Positions 27,076 to 35,055 of a stretch of 64,000 nt of DNA are shown here, piece after piece (within the stretch, counting starts at the first letter, position 1; every line of letters starts with the position of its first letter). Origin of the DNA: SAR324 cluster bacterium (GTDB lineage Bacteria > SAR324 > NAC60-12). The DNA lies in assembly GCA_015231885.1 (NCBI GenBank), contig JADGAT010000001.1:153436-217435 (forward strand), written 5' to 3'. The notes below the pieces were generated by a model. That model did no database searches. It saw only the letters and a list, made by a program, of their open reading frames with translations, and was not told the origin of the DNA. Position numbers and translations under genes: made by a program.

Positions 27076-28677
27076 ATGGAATCTGCAGAACAATACGCCA
27101 AACCAGTTACTGGAATCATGGAAACATTTTTTCCAAAATCTAATGACTTTCGAGAAGTGTTTCAACTTCGTTGGGGAAGAATCTATTTTGATGTATTTTG
27201 GGGAAAAAACTTAAACATCAAGGTTCTTATAAAAGTATACCGCAGCGAGTGTGACGGGTTTTTTGAACGATTTTTGGTTGATACAGAGCCTTACGAGGAA
27301 GGAGAGTGGGATTTTCACAAGCGAATGACTAGGGATTTTTATGTTCACCCATTTTCTGACAAGCATGGACGAGCAACATGCGTCAAATTTTCCTACATCG
27401 TGCATATAGATGGCCGTTCTATTCCTTCGTATCACGAATATATTTATATGGATTGGAATCAGCTGGAGAATGGGGATTTTCAACATCGCCACATTACGGA
27501 GGATTGGGCTACTGTGAACACTTACCGTACTCATGAATTGAATGCGGGAGAGCTGCAAAATGACGTGAATTGGTACAATCATGATTTTGGATCATTGCAT
27601 GTCAACCCAAAATTCACAAAAGGTCAACCCAGTCATCCTTTCCATCCCAAGCGATTCATCCATGACCACATTGACAAGATGATCTGGAAGAAGCAAACGG
27701 ACCCACACGGATTTTATTCAATCAAGGTGAGTGTGGATTGTATTGATGATATGGATTTCACAAGGCACTTGATTGATGCTCACAACGCAGGGGTATGTGT
27801 GCAGTGTATTGTGGATTGGCGAAAGATGACGTTAACCCACAGTGACAGCTATGCGGGCCTCAAACGCTCTGGTATTGAATTGCTTGGTGTGTTTTGTACT
27901 CCCCAGCACCATAAAATTGAGGTTGCACCCGATATGCACACCAAATTTATTATTTTTGGAGATGAAGATTGTATTTTGGGTTCGTTCAATATCACTTTTG
28001 ACCGCTGGTGGGCCAACTGGGAATCAGGAATGACATTTCATTCTCATGGTGTGGTACGACTGTTGGATAATATTTTCCAAAGCATTCGTGGAGGATGTAT
28101 TCAGAGCTATTACATCAACCCAATGAGTCATTTTAATATATTCTACACCTTTGGGGCTCATATGACACTTGGAGGAAATTTTTATTTTCCTCACCAGGCG
28201 ATTGTCTCAGAAATTCATCGGGCCCGACATTCAATAAGGCTCTGTTTGTTTTTAATTGGAGAATTGGAAGGGGAGCATCATGATAGTGTGATTGATGCTT
28301 TGATTCATGCACAGCATCGTGGTGTTAGTGTGCATGTTATGCTCAATGGGCACTTGGCAAGAGTGGGAGGCCCGGGAATGGAAATTTCGATGCATGATGA
28401 ACTACGGAGACCATTGCTGCCAGCAGCACAGAGACTTAGAGATGCAGGCATTAATGTATCTCTGGTTTATGGACAGGATGATCATCCAGTACCATATTCT
28501 CCGGTTCACTCCAAATATTGTGTTATTGATGATTATATTGTCATAGAAGGAAGCTTTAACTGGTACAATACATCCATCTACTCTCATGATTTGGTGGTGC
28601 TGGCTGCTAACTATGAATTGGCACAAGCCTACGTGCACGAATTTTATCAAATCTTACGATTGTTTAGAGTCTACTGA
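27076..28677 (+). CDS. phospholipase D family protein with two HKD-type motifs
   Basis: A 533-residue protein. Residues 1-200 are an N-terminal beta-rich region not assigned to a family (FREVFQLRWGRIYFDVFWG). Two PLD half-domains follow. The second has a complete motif: His478-x-Lys480 and Asp485, then GSFNW at 492-496. The first has His288-x-Lys290 and GSFN at 302-305, but the aligned Asp position (295) is Gly with Asp at 296. PLD enzymes use the two His residues, so phosphodiesterase activity remains plausible. No signal peptide or membrane segment is seen. It is 22 bp downstream of the CBM21-EEP gene with a GAGGATAAG ribosome site, so the two are probably co-expressed. Confidence 0.8.
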   Translation: MESAEQYAKPVTGIMETFFPKSNDFREVFQLRWGRIYFDVFWGKNLNIKVLIKVYRSECDGFFERFLVDTEPYEEGEWDFHKRMTRDFYVHPFSDKHGRATCVKFSYIVHIDGRSIPSYHEYIYMDWNQLENGDFQHRHITEDWATVNTYRTHELNAGELQNDVNWYNHDFGSLHVNPKFTKGQPSHPFHPKRFIHDHIDKMIWKKQTDPHGFYSIKVSVDCIDDMDFTRHLIDAHNAGVCVQCIVDWRKMTLTHSDSYAGLKRSGIELLGVFCTPQHHKIEVAPDMHTKFIIFGDEDCILGSFNITFDRWWANWESGMTFHSHGVVRLLDNIFQSIRGGCIQSYYINPMSHFNIFYTFGAHMTLGGNFYFPHQAIVSEIHRARHSIRLCLFLIGELEGEHHDSVIDALIHAQHRGVSVHVMLNGHLARVGGPGMEISMHDELRRPLLPAAQRLRDAGINVSLVYGQDDHPVPYSPVHSKYCVIDDYIVIEGSFNWYNTSIYSHDLVVLAANYELAQAYVHEFYQILRLFRVY

Positions 28678-28701
28678 AAAAATTTCAGAAAACCCCGATT
28701 G

Positions 28702-29208
28702 ATGTTAGAGAAAATTTTAGTAAGCTCATGTTTGCTTGGACAAAAAGTCCGGTATAATGGCACTGATAAAAAAATTGGAGATAACCGTTTAGACAAATGG
28801 CTGCAAGAAGGGCGTGTCATCCCATTTTGTCCTGAAGTTGCAGCAGCTCTTCCTGTACCCCGTGCTCCCGCAGAAATTTCAGGAGGAGATGGAAACCAGG
28901 TCCATGACGGCACAGCAGAGGTCATTGACGCTGATATGCAAAATGTATCAAAATATTTTGTGGAGGGGGCTAAATTGGCTTTTGCTGAAGCCAAGCGAGC
29001 TGAAGTAAAAGTTGCTTTGTTAAAAGCAGACAGTCCTTCTTGTGGCAATAAAGATATTCATGACGGAACATTTTCAGGCAAGAAAATAGTAGGTTCAGGA
29101 GTGACTGCGGCATTACTCGAAAAAAAAGGAATTCCAGTTTTCAATGAGAATGAACTGGGTGCAATGGATAGTTATGTCAGAAATTTGGAAAATATGGACA
29201 AAAATTGA
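28702..29208 (+). CDS. DUF523 family protein
   Basis: A 168-residue protein with the DUF523 signatures: ILVSSCLLGQKVRYNG at the N-terminus, IPFCPEVAAALPVPR, then ALLKADSPSCGNKDIHDGTF. Three conserved cysteines (Cys in SSCLLG, FCPE, PSCG) suggest metal or cofactor binding, though the function of the family is not established. It ends with a short variable tail. The start ATG at 28702 is preferred over a TTG at 28699. It lies 24 bp after the PLD gene on the same strand and could belong to the same transcript. Confidence 0.9.
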   Translation: MLEKILVSSCLLGQKVRYNGTDKKIGDNRLDKWLQEGRVIPFCPEVAAALPVPRAPAEISGGDGNQVHDGTAEVIDADMQNVSKYFVEGAKLAFAEAKRAEVKVALLKADSPSCGNKDIHDGTFSGKKIVGSGVTAALLEKKGIPVFNENELGAMDSYVRNLENMDKN

Positions 29209-29343
29209 ATGATTCATGCAAGGCAATAGAGAATTATTGATCTAGAAGAAACCTTTTCCGATTGAACCTTTGTGGAAGCGTTACAAAAATGGTATTAGTG
29301 AAGATGGGCAAAATCACAGGGTTTGTAATTTGAAGGAGCAATT

Positions 29344-30354
29344 ATGGGTGCTGTTTTATCACAATCAGAAGTGGATTCTCTGCTGAGAGGAATTGGCGAT
29401 GATGAGTTTGGCGATGAAGAGGATGATGAAGGTGAATATGACCCCGATGAGGTCGTTCCGTTTGACTTAACAGCTCAGGATAGAATTATTCGTGGGCGTA
29501 TGCCAACATTGGAGATTATTCATGATCGATTTGTACGTTTATTCCGCCTTACACTGTCTAATGCGCTACGCAAAGTCGTTGATATTAGTGTCCGTTCAAC
29601 AGAGTTGATTAAGTTTGGTGAATTTTTAAAAACACTGCCGGTTCCCTCCTCCCTGAATTTATTTCGCATGAATCCACTGCGAGGTAATGCCATTATGGTC
29701 TTAGAAACTCGTTTAGTATTTACGCTGATCGACCTTTTTTTTGGGGGAACAGGGGAATTAGAAGTTAAAGCAGAAGGTCGGGATTTTACTGAAATTGAAC
29801 AAAGGATGATCAAGCGTGTGGTGATGAGTGGCCTGGAGGATCTGCAGACATCCTGGCGTCCAGTTTTTCCACTGCAGGTCAATTACCAGCGTAATGAAGT
29901 CAACCCTCAATTTGTTGCCATTGTTCCGCACAGTGAAATTGTCATTGTTGTGACATTTGATGTGGAGATAGGGCGTGCTCCTATGTCTATTACGCTTTGT
30001 GTTCCTTATTCGATGATCGAACCAATTCGCGGCAAGTTGAATGCGGGCTTTCAAAGTGAGCAGGATGAGAAAGACAATACTTGGAGTAATCGATTCAAGA
30101 AGAATCTGGATCATACGATGGTGAACGTAACTGTTGAATTGGGCAGGGTTGAATTATCTGTTCGGGATTTTCTTAATTTGCAGACAAATGAAATTTTGAT
30201 GCTGTCATGTGAAGTGGATCAACCTTTGAGTGTGATGGTCAATGGAGAATTGAAATTCACAGGATTTCAAGGTGGATACAAAGGGCATAAAGCTGTCCGA
30301 TTGGACGATTTAATTTATAAGCCCCCAGAAACAGATGAGTTATTAGAATTGTGA
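29344..30354 (+). CDS. fliM: flagellar motor switch protein FliM
   Basis: Part of the C-ring that binds CheY-P and sets rotation direction. The N-terminus has the CheY-binding-type segment LSQSEVDSLLRGI, followed by an acidic linker (about residues 20-38). The middle CheC-like domain contains PSSLNLFRMNPLRGNAIM and FFGGTGE, and the C-terminal SpoA-like domain contains VNVTVELGRVELSVRDFLNL. The 336-residue length is standard. It stands alone: no fliN, fliL or fliG is next to it. A good AAGGAG ribosome site precedes the ATG. Its last 40 bp overlap the end of the convergent RNB ribonuclease gene. Confidence 0.96.
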   Translation: MGAVLSQSEVDSLLRGIGDDEFGDEEDDEGEYDPDEVVPFDLTAQDRIIRGRMPTLEIIHDRFVRLFRLTLSNALRKVVDISVRSTELIKFGEFLKTLPVPSSLNLFRMNPLRGNAIMVLETRLVFTLIDLFFGGTGELEVKAEGRDFTEIEQRMIKRVVMSGLEDLQTSWRPVFPLQVNYQRNEVNPQFVAIVPHSEIVIVVTFDVEIGRAPMSITLCVPYSMIEPIRGKLNAGFQSEQDEKDNTWSNRFKKNLDHTMVNVTVELGRVELSVRDFLNLQTNEILMLSCEVDQPLSVMVNGELKFTGFQGGYKGHKAVRLDDLIYKPPETDELLEL

Positions 30355-32363
30355 TATACAGAGACCGCAATTTGATGTAGCCTTACATTGACATGATCAA
30401 TTCGAACCTGTATGGTCTCTCCTTCCTGGTATACCGTTAAACCAGGCACCCGTGCCATATACTGGATATCATCAAATACAATTTCTGTTTTTTCTGCACG
30501 TAAATGCCTCTTGATGGTAGCAAAAATCGGTTCTCCTTGATGTTGGAAAAGGTATTTCACTTTCCAATGCTTTTCTAGCTCTTGTTCTGCTCTTCCATAT
30601 CCACTTTGTGTGTTTTTTATTTGTTCTGCCCAACTCATTAGCTGTTCTTCCTCAAAAATAATCTTCTGGTTACGAAGATATTGAGCCAATTGATATTGAG
30701 TTACTAAGTCAGTGAACCGGCGAATAGGAGAAGTCATTTGCATATAGCACTCACACCCTAATCCTGCGTGAATATCTGGAACGGTAGAAAGTCTTGCGGC
30801 TTCTACACGGACATTTTGAGAAGATAATTTGTCTTTCTCTTTTGCTTCTTCAATAATTTCATAAGGTGCCTGGGTCCGGTATATACCTGGACACTGATGA
30901 ACTTTGAAAAACATTCCCACCTCCTGGTTGACTAAAATGGCCAACTCTTCAATGATTTGATGGGATGAGGTATTGCGATTGATTGGTTGGATGTTGATTT
31001 GGTCAGGATGGCTGATATCAATGTCTACTTCTTTCCGCTCAAAGTCGAGTGCTCCATTTGCCAGTCTTTGTTTTCGTAGAGTTTGGCAGCAGTTAGATAA
31101 GGATTCCCAGAATGCATTCTTCATTTCAATGTATTGATTTGACTGTTCGTAAGTGAGATTTTCTTGCACATGGATCAAACTGCTTTCTATTCCTTGGAAA
31201 GAAGCTCCTTTATCTGTCGAGAGTTCAAATACAAAACTCATTGCGGGTCTGTCTTTTTTTGCTTCTAAGGAAAAATATTCATTCGATAAGAGTTGAGGAA
31301 ACATGGGGAATATTGTTTTAAGCGTATATACGGAAGAAATGCGCTTTTCGGCCTCTTCGAATAATGGCATGCCAGGCATAATTACATCGGAAAGATCAGC
31401 AATATGGATGGCTACTACAACTTTACGGGCATCCCATTCAATGATAGAGAACGCATCATCATAGTCTGCAGTTGTCTCTGAGTCGATTGTGTAGGTGGGA
31501 TAGTCAAACCAATTTTTTCGATTACTTTGAGAAATAGGTTGCTCTATCAGTTTTCTTGCAGCATCCTGGATTTCTTGGGGGAATTCGTATTGGACGGAAG
31601 CACGCAGCAAGAGAAGCCGCCCCCAGGAAATTGGATAACCTGCTCGAGACAACAATTTTCGAAGTTTGATATCATCTTCCTCATTAGCAGCAGCATTAAG
31701 ATTAAATAATGGTGCAATGTTTTTCCAGTATCCAGAGTTTTGTTTGTAAATTAAAACGGACTTGATGTGATCAATCCACTGTTGTTGCTCTGAATCTATG
31801 GGAGTCTCTGCATTCCAAGCTCCATTTTCAATATCCATTATCCATTGCTTTGCTTTTTTTTCCCACAGCTCCTTTTCGAGTTCTCGCTTTTCTTGTTGCT
31901 CGGCTTGTTCCAATTCTTCAGAAGTACGGGCTGTATACGTATTGTTCTTTTTCTTAAAAAAACGACGGTCTTTTTCTAACGCGATGAACAATCCCAGTTG
32001 CTGTAAAAGATCCTCGGGAGAGTCTAAAAAATCAAGAGCAAGTTCGGAGAAGGTATAGGTTTTTCCAGAATCCGTCAATTCATGAATAATCGCTAAATCA
32101 TGGGTTTTTGCAAGTATGTGGGCTTGGTCTAATTGAGGTTGTAATTTTTGATGTGCAGCATTTTTTTCTGTTTCTAGTATTGTATTCTTCCAGGAAAATC
32201 CAATTCGATGCACGGGAAGCAATATTGTTTTCCCTTGTAGTGGAGAAATGAGAAGTTTATTTTTTTGAATGGCTTCTATCCACCCAGCAGTCAAATTTCC
32301 GTCTTTATAGAAAAAACAGTAATGGTGTAGTAGTATGTCACTTTCCATATTTATAGACGCCAT
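30315..32363 (-). CDS. RNB-domain ribonuclease (RNase II/R family)
   Basis: Carries an RNB catalytic domain with the four-Asp signature TIDSETTADYDDAFS (residues about 290-304), which binds the metals for 3'-5' exonuclease cleavage, then VVVAIHIADLSDVI. Further RNB motifs are MFPQLLSNEYFSLE and the RTQAPYEII / MQMTSPIRRFTDLVTQYQL region. The first 200 residues are diverged and helical rather than clear cold-shock domains, and the C-terminal S1 domain is short. It is shorter than RNase R (about 800), so rnr or rnb is not assigned. Start at 32363 or at the Met codon 32348. It follows the outer-membrane-type gene with a 13-bp overlap. Confidence 0.85.
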   Translation of the reverse strand: MASINMESDILLHHYCFFYKDGNLTAGWIEAIQKNKLLISPLQGKTILLPVHRIGFSWKNTILETEKNAAHQKLQPQLDQAHILAKTHDLAIIHELTDSGKTYTFSELALDFLDSPEDLLQQLGLFIALEKDRRFFKKKNNTYTARTSEELEQAEQQEKRELEKELWEKKAKQWIMDIENGAWNAETPIDSEQQQWIDHIKSVLIYKQNSGYWKNIAPLFNLNAAANEEDDIKLRKLLSRAGYPISWGRLLLLRASVQYEFPQEIQDAARKLIEQPISQSNRKNWFDYPTYTIDSETTADYDDAFSIIEWDARKVVVAIHIADLSDVIMPGMPLFEEAEKRISSVYTLKTIFPMFPQLLSNEYFSLEAKKDRPAMSFVFELSTDKGASFQGIESSLIHVQENLTYEQSNQYIEMKNAFWESLSNCCQTLRKQRLANGALDFERKEVDIDISHPDQINIQPINRNTSSHQIIEELAILVNQEVGMFFKVHQCPGIYRTQAPYEIIEEAKEKDKLSSQNVRVEAARLSTVPDIHAGLGCECYMQMTSPIRRFTDLVTQYQLAQYLRNQKIIFEEEQLMSWAEQIKNTQSGYGRAEQELEKHWKVKYLFQHQGEPIFATIKRHLRAEKTEIVFDDIQYMARVPGLTVYQEGETIQVRIDHVNVRLHQIAVSVYHNSNNSSVSGGL

Positions 32364-33271
32364 GTTAACGCAGCTCTGAGGATTAGACCATCAAAATTGA
32401 TTCTTTTGTTTGCATTAGGTGTTAATGGGTTCCCAACAAAAACATTTTTAGTAATCACTTCTGCTCTACTGAATGTATATACGGCAAAACGAAGTCCAAA
32501 GGTTTCTCCGTTGACGTCTAACCCCACTTTTCTAAAAGGGACCGGAAGTGCGCTGAAATTGACGGTTTCTACAGTTCGTACAAAATCATTTTCAATACGC
32601 CCGCGAAATCCTCCTTCGTAGGCACCATCAATACTGCCCACACCCAATCCGGCAAAAATATCGACACCTTCTTCTGCCGGGTTCAAAAAATGGACAGAAG
32701 CTGAGAATAGATCGTAGTAAATCCGCATCTTGATAAGAGGAATAGTTGATTTTGCGCCAGAAGCTTGAAAGGCAACAACCGCATCAAACAGAGCCGTTGA
32801 GGTATGGTAATACATGAAGGAGGCTCCATTGATTACAAAAAAATCTAAAGGCAGTACATACTCAACAGAAAAGGCCGGTAAAGGGCGAAGAATGGGCTGG
32901 AGTTCTCCGTGGTCTTCCTGATTATTAATACGAAAAGATGAATCTCCAAGAAACTGTGGGGGGGCAGAGGGATCATCAAATTTTTTAGAACCTGTCATTT
33001 GTTTATAAGGATGCGGATCATTGAAGCGCAATGCCATCATTTCAGTCAATACACTGAAACGAAAAAATGAATCACTCGATCCAACACTACTGCCTGCGAC
33101 ACCTTCTGCTCCTGCAGCGCCGTCTTCGAATTCTCCTAATTGTTCAGCTTCATCAGCAGGTATTGCATTTTGCTGTGCAAGGAGAGAGTTGGGGAGATAG
33201 ATAAATCTTCCACTGATCAACAATATGAGGACAATTCGTAATATATAAAAACAGAAAGATTTTCTCATCAT
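32351..33271 (-). CDS. putative outer-membrane beta-barrel protein
   Basis: A 306-residue protein with a signal peptide (basic MMRKSF, hydrophobic core, cleavage near LLAQQ). A Gly/Ala/Ser-rich linker follows (about residues 45-67). The rest alternates polar and hydrophobic residues in strands such as FSVEYVLPLDFFVINGASFM, IKMRIYYDLFSASVHF and VDIFAGLGVGS, with the C-terminal strand ILRAALTWRL, the pattern of a small barrel. No family is recognised. It sits between rfbB and the RNB ribonuclease gene on the same strand, 15 bp after rfbB. Confidence 0.6.
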   Translation of the reverse strand: MMRKSFCFYILRIVLILLISGRFIYLPNSLLAQQNAIPADEAEQLGEFEDGAAGAEGVAGSSVGSSDSFFRFSVLTEMMALRFNDPHPYKQMTGSKKFDDPSAPPQFLGDSSFRINNQEDHGELQPILRPLPAFSVEYVLPLDFFVINGASFMYYHTSTALFDAVVAFQASGAKSTIPLIKMRIYYDLFSASVHFLNPAEEGVDIFAGLGVGSIDGAYEGGFRGRIENDFVRTVETVNFSALPVPFRKVGLDVNGETFGLRFAVYTFSRAEVITKNVFVGNPLTPNANKRINFDGLILRAALTWRL

Positions 33272-33286
33272 TTGATTTGTTTGCCT

Positions 33287-34339
33287 TTAGCGTTTTTCAT
33301 ACTGTTGGATATAATATTTTTGATACTCGCCTGAGGTGACTTGTGCAACCCAAGCCTGGTGATCAAGATACCAGTTAATAGTCTCCTGGATGCCGATTTC
33401 AAAAGAAAATTCAGGCTGCCAGGATAAAGTTTGCTGTATTTTAGAAGCATCAATGGCGTAGCGCTGATCGTGTCCTGGTCGATCTTTGACGAAAGTAATT
33501 AACTGTTGACAAGAATTATCACCAGAACGGTTTAACTTCTCATCTAAATAACGACAGATATAGCGGACAATATCAATATTTTTCCACTCATTCAAACCTC
33601 CAATATTATAGGTTTCCCCGGCACTTGCTTTATGGAACGCAAGGTCAATTGCACAACAGTGATCTTTGACATATAGCCAGTCCCGAATATTGCTTCCATT
33701 GCCATAGACTGGAATTGGCTTCTGCTCCATACAGTTTTTAATCAGCAGCGGGATGAGTTTTTCTGGAAATTGGTAAGGACCATAATTATTGGAACAATTG
33801 GTTATAATGGTATTCATGCCATATGTATGGTAATAGGCCCGTACCAAATGATCACTTCCTGCTTTGGAAGCAGAATAAGGAGAGTTCGGCCGATATGGTG
33901 TGGTTTCTTGAAAATAACCGCTTTCTCCTAAAGAACCGTAAACTTCATCCGTACTGACATGAAGAAAGCGATGTTTGGACAGTTCTGTTTGCCAAAAATG
34001 TTTTGCAGTCTCCAGTAGGTTAAAAGTGCCAACAATATTGGTTTGAATGAATTGATCGGGAGTCAGGATGCTGCGATCCACATGTGATTCTGCAGCAAGG
34101 TGAATTACTGCTTCTATCTGATATTTCTCAAAGGCGGCTTCAATGTCTTTGGGTAGTCGTAAGTCTCCTTTATAAAAATGATAATTTGAATGATTTTCTA
34201 TTTCCTTAAGATTTGCCAAGTTTCCTGCATAAGTAAGACAGTCAAAATTAACAAGGATATCTTCTGGATGGTTCTCTAGCCAAGATAAAATAAGATTAGA
34301 GCCAATAAACCCTGCCCCTCCAGTGATCATAATTTTCAT
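33287..34339 (-). CDS. rfbB: dTDP-glucose 4,6-dehydratase
   Basis: Converts dTDP-glucose to dTDP-4-keto-6-deoxyglucose for deoxysugar synthesis. The extended SDR features are the N-terminal ITGGAGFIGSNLI, the active-site Thr-Asp-Glu in HVSTDEVYGSLGE, the YSASKAG motif (Tyr and Lys), and NNYGPYQFPEKLIPL, which is typical of RmlB. GRPxHD-like DRPGHDQRYAIDA is also present. At 350 residues it is full length. It overlaps rfbA by 4 bp (ATGA), so translation is coupled. rfbC and rfbD are not in this window. Confidence 0.95.
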   Translation of the reverse strand: MKIMITGGAGFIGSNLILSWLENHPEDILVNFDCLTYAGNLANLKEIENHSNYHFYKGDLRLPKDIEAAFEKYQIEAVIHLAAESHVDRSILTPDQFIQTNIVGTFNLLETAKHFWQTELSKHRFLHVSTDEVYGSLGESGYFQETTPYRPNSPYSASKAGSDHLVRAYYHTYGMNTIITNCSNNYGPYQFPEKLIPLLIKNCMEQKPIPVYGNGSNIRDWLYVKDHCCAIDLAFHKASAGETYNIGGLNEWKNIDIVRYICRYLDEKLNRSGDNSCQQLITFVKDRPGHDQRYAIDASKIQQTLSWQPEFSFEIGIQETINWYLDHQAWVAQVTSGEYQKYYIQQYEKR

Positions 34340-35055
34340 GAAAACTCCTGTGTGGCCATCAACTCATTGGCCAACCGATAGGATGTGAAGGTGCCAGCAT
34401 CCGTCCACCATCCTTCAAGAATGTCATAGCTTAATTTATTTTGCTGGATATAATAATTATTCACATCTGTAATTTCTAACTCCCCTCTTATTGATGGTTT
34501 CAGAGACGGGATGACTTCAAATATGTGTTCATCATACATGTAAATGCCTGTTACGCAGTAGGATGACTTTGGGGTTTGAGGCTTTTCTTCAATACTCAGA
34601 ATCTGGCCGTCTTCAAGTTCTGGAACACCGTAGCGATGAGGATCAGGAACTTCTTTTATCAATAATTTTGCTCCTTCAGATTGTTGATCAAATTTTTTGA
34701 CAAATTCAGTAATGGGATTCTCAAAAATATTATCGCCCAAAATAACACAAATACTTTCTTTATGGGCAAAATCTTCCGCAAGGCCAAGAGCTTGTGCAAT
34801 ACCGCCTGCTTCATCTTGTACTTTATATGTAAATCGACAATTATAATCTTTTCCACTTCCCAATAAATTAACAACATCTCCCATGTGCTCTATTCCGGTC
34901 ACAATCAATATGTCACTAATACCTGCTGCTGTTAATTTATGAACCGGATGAACAATCATCGGGTATTTGCCTATCGGCAGTAAATGTTTATTGGTTACTT
35001 TTGTTAAGGGAAATAAACGGGAGCCTGTACCGCCTGCTAAAACAATTCCTTTCAT
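34336..35055 (-). CDS. rfbA: glucose-1-phosphate thymidylyltransferase, short form
   Basis: Makes dTDP-glucose from glucose-1-phosphate and dTTP. The nucleotide-binding motif is LAGGTGSRLFPLT with NKHLLPIGKYPMIVHPV. Further features are VILGDNIFE with the metal-binding Asp, GVPELEDGQILSIEEKP, and the C-terminal LEGWWTDAGTFTSYRLA. At 239 residues it is the short class, about 50 shorter than enteric RmlA, lacking the allosteric C-terminal extension. It overlaps rfbB and the upstream glycosyltransferase gene by 4 bp each. Other sugar nucleotidyltransferases cannot be excluded, but the rfbB neighbour supports the call. Confidence 0.88.
   Translation of the reverse strand: MKGIVLAGGTGSRLFPLTKVTNKHLLPIGKYPMIVHPVHKLTAAGISDILIVTGIEHMGDVVNLLGSGKDYNCRFTYKVQDEAGGIAQALGLAEDFAHKESICVILGDNIFENPITEFVKKFDQQSEGAKLLIKEVPDPHRYGVPELEDGQILSIEEKPQTPKSSYCVTGIYMYDEHIFEVIPSLKPSIRGELEITDVNNYYIQQNKLSYDILEGWWTDAGTFTSYRLANELMATQEFS

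Noticed and set aside
29209-29343. Sigma54 promoter before fliM
   Set aside because: Several GG dinucleotides were tried; none has GC at the required 10-base spacing with flanking consensus.
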